Part shown: piece by piece, positions 33,479-43,620 of the stretch
Position numbering within the stretch: position 1 is the first letter of the stretch
Layout of the letters: each line of letters starts with the position of its first letter
Source: Aegilops tauschii subsp. strangulata
Taxonomy: Eukaryota > Streptophyta > Magnoliopsida > Poales > Poaceae
NCBI RefSeq assembly: GCF_002575655.3
Contig: NC_053037.3
Location: 249,955,135 to 250,019,134 of the forward strand
DNA: 64,000 bases
Reading direction: 5' to 3'
Translations under genes and position numbers: made by a program
Notes under the pieces: model-generated
What the model was told of the DNA's origin: nothing
What the model saw: only the letters and a program-made list of their open reading frames with translations
The model's database searches: none

Positions 33479-34568
33479 CTTGTCTTATTAGCTCACTATA
33501 AGGACCTACATTCAGTTAGCTAGCTACACCGGTGAAGCATGTTCGGTTCACCCATTGCATGTGCTACTCCTGCCTTTCCTTAACAAATTCTAGTGAATTG
33601 TCCTATGTACTTTTACCATGCAATCTGTTCCTCTAGTGTATATGTTCTATATGTCGTGCAATGTGGTGCTCACTCATTAACTGTTTGGTTAATTTGTTGT
33701 CGTGTTTAGTTAACTGTTTGGTTCAATTCTGCAATGGGATGTTCAATTATTCTGTGATGAGAAACAAATACAATTGCTATATTTCCAAGTTGTCAAGCAT
33801 TCTTGGTTTGGTTAACCATCTGATCTTCTAGTATGTTAGATATTGTGCAATGTGGAGCTCAGTTAATGTTTGGTTTATTTGTTGTGGTGTTTAGTTAACT
33901 GTTTGGTTCAATTCTGCAATGCAATGTTTAATTGTTGTGGGTGCATTTTTTATTGTGTACCATGTGAGAAATTAATCGAATTTGGCTGTACTAAATACAT
34001 GAGAATCAAATATAATTTCTATATTTCAAAGTTGTTAAGAATGCTTGGTTTGGTTAATTGTCTGATCATCTATTAGGAGTATGTTATATTATGCAATGTG
34101 GTGCTCGGTTAATGTTTGGTTCATTTGTTGTGGTGTTTAGTTAACTGCTTAGTTTACTTCTGCAAAGCGATGTCCAATTGTTATGGGTACAAATTTGTAT
34201 TATTATGCATGTGAGGAATAAATCAAATTTGGCTGCACTTAATACATGAGAAACATATACAATTTCTATATTTCCTAGTCCTTAATCATGCTTGGTTTGG
34301 ATAAATGGATTTTCCATGTGGCTCGAATAATCTGATGAATCTGCAGTGTGTTTATTTTTCATCAACATATTTTACTGATAGCATGCCAACCCTCACTTAA
34401 CCTTATCACTAACTACCTTATATGTGTTGAAGGAAACAATGGGAAGCACTGAGGTTTACAATCGAGGTTTGCACATGCATGGTCCTTTGTCTAATAGGAC
34501 ATTATTGTGCAATTGCAGGAACCATTCTAATATTTAGGTTTTTAACAATTTGGTTTTGCATATGTAAG
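33479..34568 (+). repeat. AT-rich spacer with about 245-bp tandem repeats
   Basis: Units carry TGCAATGTGGTGCTC, then GTGTTTAGTTAACTG, then TTTGGTTCAATTCTGCAATG, then CTTGGTTTGGTTAA. Three units start near 33655, 33845 and 34090; the first is shortened. The same repeats lie inverted at 41240-42000. A short conserved block near 34435-34520 (GGAAACAATGGGAAGCACTG) sits between AG and GT sites and may be a small exon. Otherwise no gene. Confidence 0.7.
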
Positions 34569-35077
34569 TCCTGCTGTTAGAGGTTTTGACCCACTATTCG
34601 ACCATTTTTGCATATGGGGAAATGAGTTGTCAATGAATATCAGTCAAGTCAAGAAACTCAGAAACATTGTTAGGATAAAGAAACTAGCGACAAAAAACAA
34701 CAAGATCTTTGTCTGCAAAGACATTAGTGCACTACAGGATGGTACTAACTATTATACCTTGTCTTTTTATTCCTTTGCGCCATTTCAAATCTAGAGAAGA
34801 TATTTATGCGTATCCTTGTTTTGAGGCCTTTCCAAAGCAATTCACTAATGATTACCTCTCAAACCACCTGTATGGTCAGGAGGCGAGGAAGGTATTCATA
34901 CAACACCCACAATACAATATTGAAGTCTTCCTGTAGAGGACGAAGGATGGATGGTCAATCATCCACGGGCACTGGCCTAAAGTTGCAAAGACCTTGAACA
35001 TCAATGAAGGCTCAATATTCGCCTTCCACTTCAGCAATTTTCCAGATGAGATTCATCTTTCTATGTACCGTCTATGA
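34569..35077 (+). pseudogene. B3-like DNA-binding domain gene, left copy (two exons)
   Basis: Exon 34569-34741 encodes FDPLFDHFCIWGNELS and a lysine-rich stretch (KKLRNIVRIKKLATKNNK). A short GT-AG intron (34742-34794) follows, then exon 34795-35077: FPKQFTNDYLSNHLYG, KVFIQHPQYNIEVFL, a TAG at 34934-34936, TKDGWSIIHGHWPKVAKTL, NINEGSIFAFHFSNF, LSMYRL and TGA. The pattern (P-K-x-F, hydrophobic strands, W-x-x-V/F, EGxxxxF) fits a plant B3 domain of the REM type, which binds DNA in the nucleus. The right copy (40444-40962) preserves it with different stops. B3 is my reading from motif spacing; a profile search would decide. Confidence 0.5.
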
Positions 35078-35380
35078 TGCTAATTTCAAAAGGTTATAGA
35101 TGTTGCATGTGAAACTTGGTGCTGGTGCAGTTGTGTAATGAGGTAGCTAGCTATATGCCTCTATGGTGTAACTGAGTGCTGAAGCTATATGATGCCGTAC
35201 TCCGATGTATTTCAATTATGAAATCCTGCTTCCGTAATACGAAAATAAAATATATTGTGTGCTTAATATGAAATGTCAATTTGAATAATAAATGGATTAT
35301 TAATAATTTGCTAATTAGCCTGCTAATTGGGTTTTCCTATTGCTAATGGTTATTGAAAAAACACCATGAGCGATGACCTC
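35078..35380 (+). other. 3' flank of the B3-like gene
   Basis: AT-rich, conserved with 40200-40443 in the right copy. It probably contains the transcript 3' end (AATAAA-like AAAATAAAATA near 35245). No gene. Confidence 0.45.
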
Positions 35381-36047
35381 AGACAACGCACACAGTTTCT
35401 AGGAAGAAAATGTGTTCAATCAATGAACAATCACACACGACTTCCTCTTGAAAACTTTTTGCATCAGGCCACCTTGCGCAAACGTTTTCCACATAAAAAG
35501 TGTGTGTGATGGACATCCTATGCCACACAGTTTCTTCTATGCACCATGCGTGATGCATTCAATAACGCAAACGATAGAATTGTTAATATCATCTGCAATG
35601 GCAACACTATCACAGATGATTTGATGGGGAAAATTGTATGTGATGTAGGTGCAAACGGAAACATTTGTTTGGAATTCATTGTGTGGGATGTATATAAGAA
35701 CGGAAACGTTCTGGATTGACTATGTGGGATGTGCATACAAACGGAAATGCATTATGTTTATTAATTGTGTGGGATGTACATACAAAGGGAAACATTTCTC
35801 TGGGATTCACTGTGTGGGATGTACTTACGAACGGAAATGATTGGGCCTGTATAATTGTATGCGATGGCTAGCCCGATCGCACAGGAGCTCATTTTGCACG
35901 ACGTGTGTGACCGAAGGGCCTAGCCCTGACGGATTCTGGGTCGTGTGGGAAGGACCCCCTGTTGCCCACACTCACTAGGCGATGGTTCAAAATGCCGTCG
36001 CGGAAAGGGGTTAAAAACCGTTTGTATAGCAGATCGCTGTACCAATG
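35381..36047 (-). repeat. Subterminal repeats and terminus of the left CACTA-like copy
   Basis: Four or five direct repeats of about 45 bp carry TGTGTGGGATGTACATAC and then ACGGAAAC. They are followed by a unique stretch with GCCGTCGCGGAAAGG and the end ACCAATG at 36047. Read inward the end is CATTGGTACAGCGATC, against CACTAGTACGCGTCAG in the right copy, so CACTA has become CATTG here. Short subterminal repeats next to such an end are typical of CACTA elements. Target duplication not identified. Confidence 0.6.
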
Positions 36048-36740
36048 TACTACTACCTCAAGCGGGAACACTATGTGTTCTTAGGTTTGAAGCCATGATA
36101 ACCAAGAAGGTGAAAGGACTCGAAGGAGGAGTAAGGAGCATCACTAGAAGGAAAACACTACTGCAGGATTGTCCAAACGTGACATATGAATCAGAGACCC
36201 TTCACCAAACTGCGTGCGATGCATGAATCGCAAATGGTGTCCTAATAAAACCATCACCGATAAGACGAACTGTGTGCGATGACGGAGACATCAAGCACGA
36301 TTCAGAATAGATTTGCATGTGCGATACATGGCATACAGTTGATCCATATGAACTATTTGTGATGACCATACCAACAGAAATGATTAGCCAAATCAAGGTG
36401 TGTGTGATGTACGACATATAGTTCACTCAGATGAACTATTTTCGATTAGGCAACACAACAGAAATGGCCGGCTAGATAAAGTTGTGTGCGATAGACGACA
36501 TAGAGTTCACTCAGATGGACTATTTGCGATGAGCGAAAACAACATAAACGGTTCAACTTAAAAAGATGTGTGTAATCCACGGCAAACAGGTCCGTAATGA
36601 GAAATGTGTGCGGAGACCGATAACAACACAGACGATTGCTGCTAATAAGCCGTGTGTGTTGTGGGCAAATGCTTACTGGTATACAATTGTCAGCGATTGA
36701 TGAAATCATCACCGACGAGTTTCCTAGTTTAGTCCGTGTG
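36048..36740. repeat. Second CACTA-like end with its own subterminal repeats
   Basis: 36048-36155 has no gene. At 36156 a CACTACTGCAGGATTG string resembles a CACTA terminus (another CACTAG is at 36142). From 36200 to 36740 there are about eight irregular repeats of TGTGTGCGATG alternating with AGTTCACTCAGATG and ATTTGCGATGA. The repeats resemble those at 35381-36047 in theme but not in unit. The other end of this putative element was not found. Confidence 0.45.
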
Positions 36741-36886
36741 CGATGTGATTTGCTCTGTTTACAGAAGAACACCATATATAACCAAAATAAACATCCAGTT
36801 ACATAAGTGACTATACAAAACATTCACACACACCTCAATAAACAATTACATGCATTCTACACTAGGAGAAATGATCATTAAATCAT
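36741..36886. other. AT-rich 3' flank of the exonuclease-like pseudogene
   Basis: AT-rich DNA just downstream (on minus) of the pseudogene stop at 36887-36889; it may contain its polyadenylation region. No gene. Confidence 0.4.
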
Positions 36887-37605
36887 CTACTTCTTGTGAT
36901 GCTGCCGCCACTGCTTTGTGGCTCGATGCCTCGCCGGGGCAGGACGAAGGCACTTCCTCATGTCCATGATCCACCTATACATCTCCTAGTTTGTGTACGC
37001 ATCCTTGGCCATGTCCATGATCCAGTCTCTGCTCCAAGGCACTGTGCCAGGCGATCTTGTCCTTCTTGCTCTCGTCCTTCATCTTCATATAGTATGGGAC
37101 GATGATGGCCAAGGCGATGTCAACTAGGGAGTCCTGCTTGTTCTTTGTGCTGCCCCAGACCGTAGTGGTCACAGATGTTGACAAGATTCCGACAGGCCAA
37201 GCCCGAAATCTCGAGCGCTTCTAGATCGTTGTTGGTGTCAACCGTAGTGAACCTATAGTCAAGGCTGTTTATAAACCTGACGAAACACTCACAAGCCCTT
37301 GTGGCTAGGTGCTAGTGGTAGACGACGACGTCATGGCACACGCACAACTGGGCAACGACGACCTTCTGATCATACCCGGCACGACTGTCGATGAACTCAA
37401 GGTCGAAGTCGACCATTTGGTACTTGACCTTAGCAAGCAACTTCTCCATAGTGTGGATGGAGCTCTCTATCGAGATCGGTTCGTTCGTGTACAACAACAA
37501 GAGGTCCTTCCGCCCCACGTGGGTGTCCACTACATGACGCGTGGTGAATTGCCACCCGTCGTCGTCGGCCGATGGAAGCGCCATTGGAGCAATGGAGAGC
37601 GCCAT
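36887..37605 (-). pseudogene. DEDD-type 3'-5' exonuclease-like protein, degenerate
   Basis: Read on minus from the ATG at 37605: MALSIAPMAL, then YQMVDFDLEFIDSRAG (exo I, D-x-E), VVVAQLCVCHDVVVYH, a stop, RACECFVRFINSLDYRF, TVDTNNDLEAL (exo II type). A further stop and frame change near 37130 follow, then SLVDIALAIIVPYY, and finally AYT, a stop, EMYRWIMDMRKCLRP to the end at 36887. The order and spacing match the RNase H-fold exonuclease-like family common in grass genomes (about 200-240 residues). At least three stops and one frameshift make it a pseudogene. It lies between the two inverted CACTA-like copies, probably inside the element starting near 36156. Confidence 0.6.
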
Positions 37606-38349
37606 TAGAGCCGCTTGATATCCTCTTTGTATGTGTCATTGTGGGTGTGCTTAATGTGTCGTGGGGCGGGAGAGATTAAGGCAAATGGCCGTGGGAATAA
37701 ATGGGGACGGGCGGCCTAGATTCTCGGCACATCCGCATGGCAGTTTTTGCAGCGGGTAACTGCATCGTGGCGCCGCGCCCGGTGAAAATGCATGCATGAT
37801 GGTGGCACGAACGTATGTGATCGTGCACTGGCCCCAAATGCTGGCAAAGCACACGGAGGGACGCAGATAGGCCGTTTGGAGGGACACGAGCAGTGCGCGC
37901 CGCGGCTGCTTCAACTGCGAGCAATCACATACATCGACCAGTTGAACATGCAGGGAATGGCCGTCTACAAGCCGGCCAACAGTTGTGAGCCGGCGGCATG
38001 ATGTGAAACTACATCGTGTTCCACATCACAAAGTGGTTGAACAATCGTTTGCGACGCTGCGTAGAGAGCGACCATGTGCTAGGTAGTTAAATCATAAATG
38101 TTTTTTGATTAACCAAATGTGTACGTGTCATTTCGTCCTCCTCTCGGACGTCTTGTCACCGCGCTGCTGCAGAAGGCTTCGAGCGCAAGCTTGAGCATTG
38201 CACATCTGTTCATTTGGCCAAACGTTGGCTCGAAGAGGGGCCAATGAATCATCGGTGAACCCGTTCCCGCGCAGGTTCCCACGCACAGCTGCGGAAGCTT
38301 CCTGCCACACTCAGTGAAATCCTCCCAAACCCCAATGCTTACCAGCCTG
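37606..38349. other. Spacer between divergent gene remnants
   Basis: Upstream of the exonuclease-like pseudogene (minus) and of the ORF at 38439 (plus). Frames at 37651-38001 are short and overlap on both strands without a domain. It probably holds both promoters; only the plus-strand TATA box is clear. Confidence 0.4.
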
Positions 38350-38357
38350 CTATATAA
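38350..38357 (+). promoter_or_regulatory. TATA box upstream of the truncated ORF at 38439
   Basis: CTATATAAACCC, about 90 bp before the ATG at 38439, followed by a pyrimidine-rich leader (TTTTCCCTCCCTCCC). A good plant core-promoter match. Confidence 0.55.
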
Positions 38358-38438
38358 ACCCTCACGGCCGGCTAGTCCCGCGTCGCATTTTCCCTCCCTC
38401 CCAGTAGCTTATCTCATCTCCTTCTCCCGCAATTGGCA

Positions 38439-38747
38439 ATGGCACTGGTCCATCAGCATCGCTCGGCCACTTCGTCGTCATCAGAGGACACCCCAGCTGA
38501 GAGGCTACACCGCGGCGGCGGCGCAGTCCCCGGAATCGTGTACTGCGCATGGTGTCCCTGTTGGGTGTGCGCACGACACCCACCACATGCTCCCCTGCTG
38601 CTGCCTGTTGGCAGCTGTTGTCGGCCGCCATTACCGCCATCCCACCATCGGCCGCCATGGCGGCCACACCACCGTCGAAAGCCAGGGCCATGGCCCGCCT
38701 CTGCCACCGCGACCCGAAGGCGGGAGGTGGCCGTCGTGGCCGCCACC
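38439..38747 (+). pseudogene. 5' part of an unknown gene, truncated by an LTR
   Basis: The ATG at 38439 opens a frame (MALVHQHRSATSSSSED) preceded by a TATA box and leader. It continues for 103 codons; the stop TGA at 38748 is the first three bases of the inserted LTR, so the gene has been cut. Composition is GC-rich, with His, Pro and Arg toward the end. Overlapping frames on both strands reduce confidence that the whole stretch is coding. No domain recognised. Confidence 0.35.
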
Positions 38748-39536
38748 TGATACGTCTCCAACGTATCTACTTTTCCTAACGCTTTTCCTCTTGTTTTGGA
38801 CTCTAATTTGCATGATTTGAATGAAACTAACCCTGGACTGACATTGTTTTCAGCAGAACTACGATGGTGTTGTTTTTGTGCCGAAATTAAAGTTCTCGGA
38901 ATGGAACAAAATTTTGCGAGGATTTTTTATGCAACATATGAGAATTTCTGGAGCCAATAACCACCGGAGGGGGGCACCTGGGTGGGCACAACCCACCAGG
39001 GCGCGCCCCCTCTAGGCGCGCTTAGATGGGTTTTCCCCACCTGGCGGCCTCGCAGACCCTGAAACCGATGCTATAAAATCACATATTTCCAGAAAAATCG
39101 GGGAGAAAGAATTATCGCGTTTCACGAGACGGAGCCGCCGTCATCACCAATGCTTCTCCATCGCCAATTCCATGATGCTCCCCACCGGGAGTGAGTAATT
39201 CCTTCGTAGGCTCGCTGGTCGGTGAGGAGTTGGATGAGATTCATCATGTAATCTAGTTAGTTTTGTTAGGGCCTGATCCCTAGTATCCACTATGTTCTGA
39301 GATTGATGTTGCTATGACTTTGCCATGCTTAATGCTTGTCACTTTGGGGTCGGGTGCCATGATTTCAGATCTGAACTGTTTATGTCTCACAATTATATAC
39401 ATGTTCTAGATCTGATCTTGCAAGTTATAGTCACCTACTACGTGTTATGATCCGGCAACCCCTGAGTGACAGTAGTCGGGACCACTCCCGGTGATGACCG
39501 TAGTTTGAGGAGTTCATGTATTCATCGTGTGTTAAT
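38748..39536 (+). repeat. Partial LTR of a gypsy-type retrotransposon (TGATACGTCTCC family)
   Basis: Starts TGATACGTCTCCAACG, has TATAAAA at about 39072, and includes the segment with GGTGAGGAGTTGGATGAG and GATCCGGCAACCCC that I associate with abundant Triticeae gypsy LTRs (family name uncertain). The LTR stops at 39536 (GTGTTAAT), where the right CACTA-like element begins. Its missing 3' part and any second LTR were not found in the window. Confidence 0.7.
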
Positions 39537-40200
39537 CACTAGTACGCGTCAGTGCTATACAAACGGTTTAAAACCCCTTTCCGCGACGGCATTTGGAACC
39601 GTCGCCTAGTGAGTGTGGACGATTAGGGGGTCCTTCCCACACGACCCAGAAACCGTCGGGGATAAGCCCTCCTGGCACACACGCTCGGCAAAATGAAGTC
39701 ATGTGCGACCGGCGAGCGACCAAATACGGTTATACGTACAGTAGTGCTAAAAAATACGATTATACAGAAGAAACCATTTCCGGTCGTAAGTACATCCCAC
39801 ACAGTCAGTCCCTGCGAAACGTTTCCGTTCGTATATACATCCCACACAGTCGCTGCAAGGAAAATGTTTCCGTTCGTATGTACATCACACACAATTTTCC
39901 CCGTTAAATCGTTTGTGATGGCGTTCCCATCGCACACAATATTAAAAAAATTATCGTTTGCGTTATTGAATGCATCACACACGGTGCATAGAAGAAACAG
40001 TGTGGCAAAGGCTATACATCACACATAGTTTTTATGCGGTAAACGTTTGCGCAAGGTGGCCTAACGCAAACAGTTTTGAAGAGAATGTCGTGTGTGATTG
40101 TTCATCGATCCAACACGGTTTATTCCTAGAAATTGTGTGTTTTGCCTTAGGTCACCGCCCATGGTATTTTCTCAATAACCATTTGCAATAGCAAAACCCA
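39537..40200 (+). repeat. Terminus and subterminal repeats of the right CACTA-like copy
   Basis: Begins CACTAGTACGCGTCAG at the LTR junction, followed by GCTATACAAACGGTTT and the inverted equivalents of the left copy: GCGACGGCATTTGG, then repeats with GTTTCCGTTCGTATGTACAT and CATCACACAC. It interrupts a recognisable LTR, which fixes this edge well. CACTA elements make 3-bp duplications; AAT precedes the end, but the partner is not in view. Confidence 0.65.
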
Positions 40201-40443
40201 ATTAGCAGGCTAATTCGCCATTAGCAGGCTAATTGCCCTATTATTATTAATCCATTTATTAATCTAAGTGACATTCATATTAAACACATAATATATTTCA
40301 TTCCCATATTAAGGAAGCAGGATTTCATAATTGAAATACATCAGAGTACAACATGATATAGCTTCAGCACTCAGCTACCCCATTACACAACTGCACAAGC
40401 ACCAAGTTTCACATGCAACATCTAGAACCTTTCGAAATTAGCA
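40201..40443 (-). other. 3' flank of the right B3-like gene
   Basis: AT-rich, the inverted equivalent of 35078-35340; includes a duplicated AGCAGGCTAATT. No gene. Confidence 0.45.
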
Positions 40444-40962
40444 TCATAGACGGTATATGGACAGATGCATCTCATCGGGAAAATTGCTGAAGTGGAAGGC
40501 GAATATTGAGCCTTCATTGATGTTGAAGGTCTTTGCAACTTTAGGTCAGTACCTATGGATGATTGACCGTCCATCCTTCGTCCTCTTCAGGAACACTTCA
40601 ATATTGAACCGTGGGTGTTGTATGAATACCTTCCTCGCCTCCTGTCCATACAGGTGGTTTGGGAGGTAAGCATCAGTGAACTATTTTGGAAAGGCCTGAA
40701 AACAAGGATGTGCATAAATATCTTCTCTATATTGGAAATGGGGCAAAGGAATAAAAAAGACAAGGTATGATAGTTAGTACCATCCTGTAGTGAACTGATG
40801 TCTTCTTCGTTGTGCAGACAAAGATCTTGTTGTTTTTTGTCGCCAATTTCTTTATCCTAACAATCTTTCTGAGTTTCTTGACTTGATTGATATTCATGCA
40901 CAACTCATTTCCCCATATGCAAAAAGGGTCGAACAGTGGGTCAAAACCTCTGACAGCAGGAC
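40444..40962 (-). pseudogene. B3-like DNA-binding domain gene, right copy (two exons)
   Basis: On minus: exon 40962-40781 (GPAVRGFDPLFDPFCIWG, KKLRKIVRIKKLATKN), a GT-AG intron 40780-40727, and exon 40726-40444 (YLPNHLYGQEARKVFIQ, FNIEVFLKRTKDGRS, PKVAKTFNINEGSIFAF, LSIYRL, stop). Stops differ from the left copy: TAG within FPK-x-FT and TGA before PKVAKT. The left-copy stop after EVFL is a lysine codon here, so the ancestor was open. A small insertion near the end of exon 1 shifts its frame. The B3 assignment carries the same caveat as the left copy. Confidence 0.5.
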
Positions 40963-42071
40963 CTACATGTGCAAGACCAAATTGTTAAAAACCTAAGTAT
41001 TGAATGGTTCCTGCAATTGCAAAATAATGTGCTATTAGACAACGGACCATGCACATGCTAACCCCGATTGTAAACCTCAGTGCTTCCCATTATATTGTTT
41101 CCCTGCAACACATATAAGGTAGTTAGTCATCAGGTTAAGTAAGGGTTCGCATGCTATCAGTAAAATATGTTGATGAAAAATAAGCACATTGCATATTCAT
41201 CAGATTAATTCAAGCCACATGGAAAACCCATTTATCCAAACCAAGCATCATTAAGAACTAGGAAATATAGCAATTGTATATGTTTCCCATGTATTAAGTG
41301 CAGCCAATTCGATTATTCCTCACATGCACAACAATAAAAAATTATACCCACGACAATTGGACATTGCATTGCAGAATTGAACCAAGCAGTTAACTAAACA
41401 CCACAACAAATGAACCAAACATTAACTGAGCACCACATTGCACAATATAACATACTCCTAATACAAGATCAGACAGTTAACCAAACCAAGCATGCTTAAC
41501 AACTTGGAAATATAGGAATTGTATTTGTTTCTCATGTATTTAGTATAGCCAAATTCAATTTATTTCTCACATGGTATACAATAACAGAATTGCACCCACA
41601 ACAATTGAACATCGCATTGCAGAAAGGAACCAAATAGTTAACTAAACACCACAACAAATGAACCAAACGTTAACTAAGCACCACATTGCACTATGTATAA
41701 CATACTAGAAGATCAAACAGTTAACCAAACCAAGCATGCTTGACAACTTGGAAATATAGCAATTGGATTTGTTTCTCATGTATTTTGTAAAGAAAAAATC
41801 GATTTATTTCTCACATGGAAGACAATACAAAATTGCACCCTAAAGAACTGAACATCACATTTGCAGAATTGAACCAAATAGTTAACTGAACACGAGAACT
41901 AATTAACCAAACAGTTAATAAGTGAGCACCACATTGCACGACATATAGAACATATCCACTAGAGCAACAAATTGCATGGTAAAAGTAGATAACACAATTC
42001 ACTAGAATTTGTTAAGGAAAGGCTGGAGCAGCACACGCAATGGGTAAACCGAGCATGCTTAACCGGCGTAG
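40963..42071 (-). repeat. AT-rich spacer with about 245-bp tandem repeats (right copy)
   Basis: Inverted equivalent of 33479-34568. Repeat units with GAGCACCACATTGCAC start near 41425, 41670 and 41925. No gene. Confidence 0.7.
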
Positions 42072-42293
42072 CTAGCAAATGGCAAGGTGCTCCTCCAACA
42101 TATGGGGGTCGGCACGAATGGTAGCCATCGCGACCTCATCCGCGCGTGCGGCCGCGATTTGCTTCTCCGCTACCAAATACTCCTTGAGATCCTGGCTATA
42201 CTGCGTGCACCATGGCTTAGGGCGACGCTTATTTTGTGGAGGGGTCGGTGATTTGGGTGGAACGTGTGGCGCTCACGCCGACGGTCGGGGCAT
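42072..42293 (-). pseudogene. Gene B, right copy, 3'-truncated
   Basis: The ATG at 42293 (MPRPSA), a TGA, then VPPKSPTPPQNKRRPKPWC, QDLKEYLVAEKQIAAARADE, MLEEHLAIC and TAG at 42072-42074. Compared with the left copy, about 325 bp (33194-33518) are missing and the coding sequence runs into the 3' flank, with CTAGCTAC at the junction. The internal stops of the left copy are sense codons here. Confidence 0.55.
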
Positions 42294-42850
42294 GTGGGAT
42301 GTGGAAGGAGGAGGAGGATGGGGGTCGGGTGCGGATTACCTGCCTGGATAGGCGAGGCCGAGCAGTGTGAAGGAGGGTCGCCGGCGAGGGGGGTGGCGCT
42401 GCAAGCAAGGAGTGGAGGTTTCAACTTGGGAAGGAAGGCGGAAACAGGGGAAATGTGGCTTTTGGTAAGGGGGAGGGGGCGGGGGCGGGGGGGGGTAGAT
42501 ATTTGCGCGGAAGCCGAAAATTTGGAATCGCTTCAGCGAAAAAACTGGCGCGCAAAGTGTCATCAGACACCGTCCCTTATTCAGAACTGTGTACGATATG
42601 TGAACATCACAAACGATTCAGATAGCTTAACCCATGTGGGATGAGTTTGAACGTCAAAAATTACGGTTCCAATTTCCCTGGTTACAGTGCTCATCCACGT
42701 CATCGCATAATTTGGGTACACAAAGGAGAGTACAACACACCGACACTTCTTAATCAAGCAAGTTCAGCAATTAAATAGAGCTAGCTGGCCTAAACATTCT
42801 CTAACAAATTAAAGACCGGCGCTCTTAATTAAACAAAACAAAGAGCACTA
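42294..42850 (-). other. Region between gene B and gene A (right copy)
   Basis: Inverted equivalent of 32487-32983: G-rich on plus (42460-42500, a run of GGGGGCGGGG type) and AT-rich spacer. No gene supported. Confidence 0.5.
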
Positions 42851-43464
42851 CTACGGCAGGTGCTCGTCGATCTCCGCCGCCTCCTCCATGTCCAGCTCGC
42901 GCCCGACAGTCGACTGGTGAAGGGGCTCCATGGAATCCATCGCACCATACTCGGCAGCATCTCGGCATCCGCGTCCGCCATCTCTTTGGAAAATGCCGCC
43001 ACGAGCTGGGCGTGGGCGGCCGCCATCTAGGCTTTGACGACGTCCGTCGTGGCAATGTATGCCGCGCATGAACGAACGGCTACTCGAACACTCTCGGTGA
43101 TTGCCAACTCTTCGACCGTGGGTTGCCGACCGTTGTCAGAGAAGCTTCTTTTGATTTGTGCGGTGACCACCACGAGCTGGGCGTGGGCGGCCTCGACATG
43201 GTCCTGGGTGGCCTCCATCATGGCTAAGGCTGCCGCTGCGGAATGGACAGCTGCTGTGCCGCTCTCGCCAGTTGCTATCCCCGAGGCAGATGTTGCTGCC
43301 GCCGCCTGAGAAGCAACAGCGGCAGTTTGGGCTGCCTTGGCCGCCTGGTCGCAGATTCCGGTCACCCTCACGAAGCTTGTTAGCACACGCCTGGCGGCTG
43401 CGGCCGCGCTCTCGCCGGAGTGGGCCGCCGAAGTTGCCTTCGGGACGCGGGTCCACGTCCCCAT
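42851..43464 (-). pseudogene. Gene A, right copy (alanine-rich protein)
   Basis: The ATG at 43464: MGTWTRVPKATSAAHSGES, a run of Ala, TGICDQAAKAAQTAAVAS, DHVEAAHAQLVVVTAQIKR, SFSDNGRQPTVEELAITESV, TTDVVKA, TAG at about 43027, then AAAHAQLVAAFSKEMADAD, a frame change near 42960, and ELDMEEAAEIDEHLP with a stop at 42851. About 200 codons. The A-H-A-Q-L segment occurs twice, suggesting an internal duplication (EAAHAQLVVV and AAAHAQLVAA). Better preserved than the left copy. No family recognised; a helical, possibly coiled-coil protein. Confidence 0.6.
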
Positions 43465-43620
43465 CTTTCACCGGCGACGATTGAACAATGAAATGATATT
43501 TGGGGAGCGAACTAGTGTGCTTGACACGCCAGCTGTGGATTGCAGCTGTCGAACCTTCTTGCGTAAGCCATAGGCTTACTATACACCGACGGTGTTCCAC
43601 GATATTTTGTACTGCATCTC
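43465..43620 (-). other. Upstream region of gene A (right copy)
   Basis: Inverted equivalent of 4640-4786, with CCCCAAATATCATTTC on minus. Its conservation between copies suggests a promoter or leader, but no standard TATA box is clear. Confidence 0.4.

Noticed and set aside
36156..38747. Calling 36156-38747 a complete CACTA element
   Set aside because: Only one possible end was found and no target duplication, so only the repeats are annotated.
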